From positions 1-5,991 of the forward strand of contig VSQE01000102.1 in the NCBI GenBank assembly GCA_009775705.1: 5,991 bases of DNA, in the 5' to 3' direction. Source of the stretch: Prevotellamassilia sp. (GTDB lineage Bacteria > Bacteroidota > Bacteroidia > Bacteroidales > Bacteroidaceae). Positions 5,953 to 5,991 of the stretch are shown piece by piece (position 1 is the first letter of the stretch; each line of letters begins with the position of its first letter). A model generated the notes under the pieces. That model ran no database searches, was not told the DNA's origin, and saw only the letters and a list, made by a program, of their open reading frames with translations. The position numbers and the translations under genes are program-made.

Positions 5953-5991
5953 ACAATGAAGAGTTTGATCCTGGCTCAGGATGAACGCTAG
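5953..5991 (+). rRNA. rrs: 16S ribosomal RNA, 5' end only (cut by window edge)
   Basis: The universal 16S start GAAGAGTTTGATCCTGGCTC lies at 5958-5977, followed by AGGATGAACGCTAG, the form typical of Bacteroidetes. Aligned with the E. coli 5' end, mature position 1 falls at about 5953. Only about 39 of roughly 1500 nt are present. Confidence 0.97.

Overview
The window looks like a chromosomal stretch from a member of the Bacteroidales (Bacteroides / Prevotella / Parabacteroides type). Four things point there. Surface proteins end in Bacteroidetes-type C-terminal tails with a 'Y-D-x-x-G-R-x-V ... K-G-x-Y-I' pattern. Three promoters fit the Bacteroidetes form TAnnTTTG, two of them with a TTTG box 19-20 bases upstream. 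AT-rich leaders without a Shine-Dalgarno precede the large gene and the acetyltransferase gene. The 16S rRNA 5' end at the right edge carries the 'ATGAACGCTAG' wording usual in this phylum. The genus cannot be fixed from what is here. All genes lie on the + strand.

Layout. (1) 3-614: the 3' end of a secreted or surface protein that starts outside the window, followed 19 nt later by a 60-residue small protein (634-816). A strong intrinsic terminator (848-888) closes this unit. (2) 1015-4690: a monocistronic unit with a Bacteroidetes promoter (991-1022), a gene for a 1179-residue exported multidomain protein (1080-4619), and a GC-rich terminator (4651-4690). (3) 4620-5067: an intergenic region holding three 19-bp interrupted palindromes at an exact 21-bp period (4828-4888), then a probable promoter (TAAATTTG at 4996) for a PaiA-like GNAT acetyltransferase (5068-5565). 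(4) 5566-5991: an AT-rich upstream region, a near-consensus rRNA promoter (5676-5706), a leader of about 240 nt with a boxA-like element and a strong hairpin, and the first 39 or so bases of 16S rRNA, cut by the window end.

How the parts relate. The two large proteins are probably exported and surface-associated: one has a Sec signal peptide, and both have C-terminal tails of the kind used by, or resembling, type IX secretion cargo. They are separated by a terminator and so are probably expressed independently. The GNAT gene has no visible link to them, and no clear terminator separates it from the rRNA promoter. I see no defence system, mobile element or CRISPR array. The most unusual non-coding structure is the 21-bp-period palindrome array at 4828-4888.
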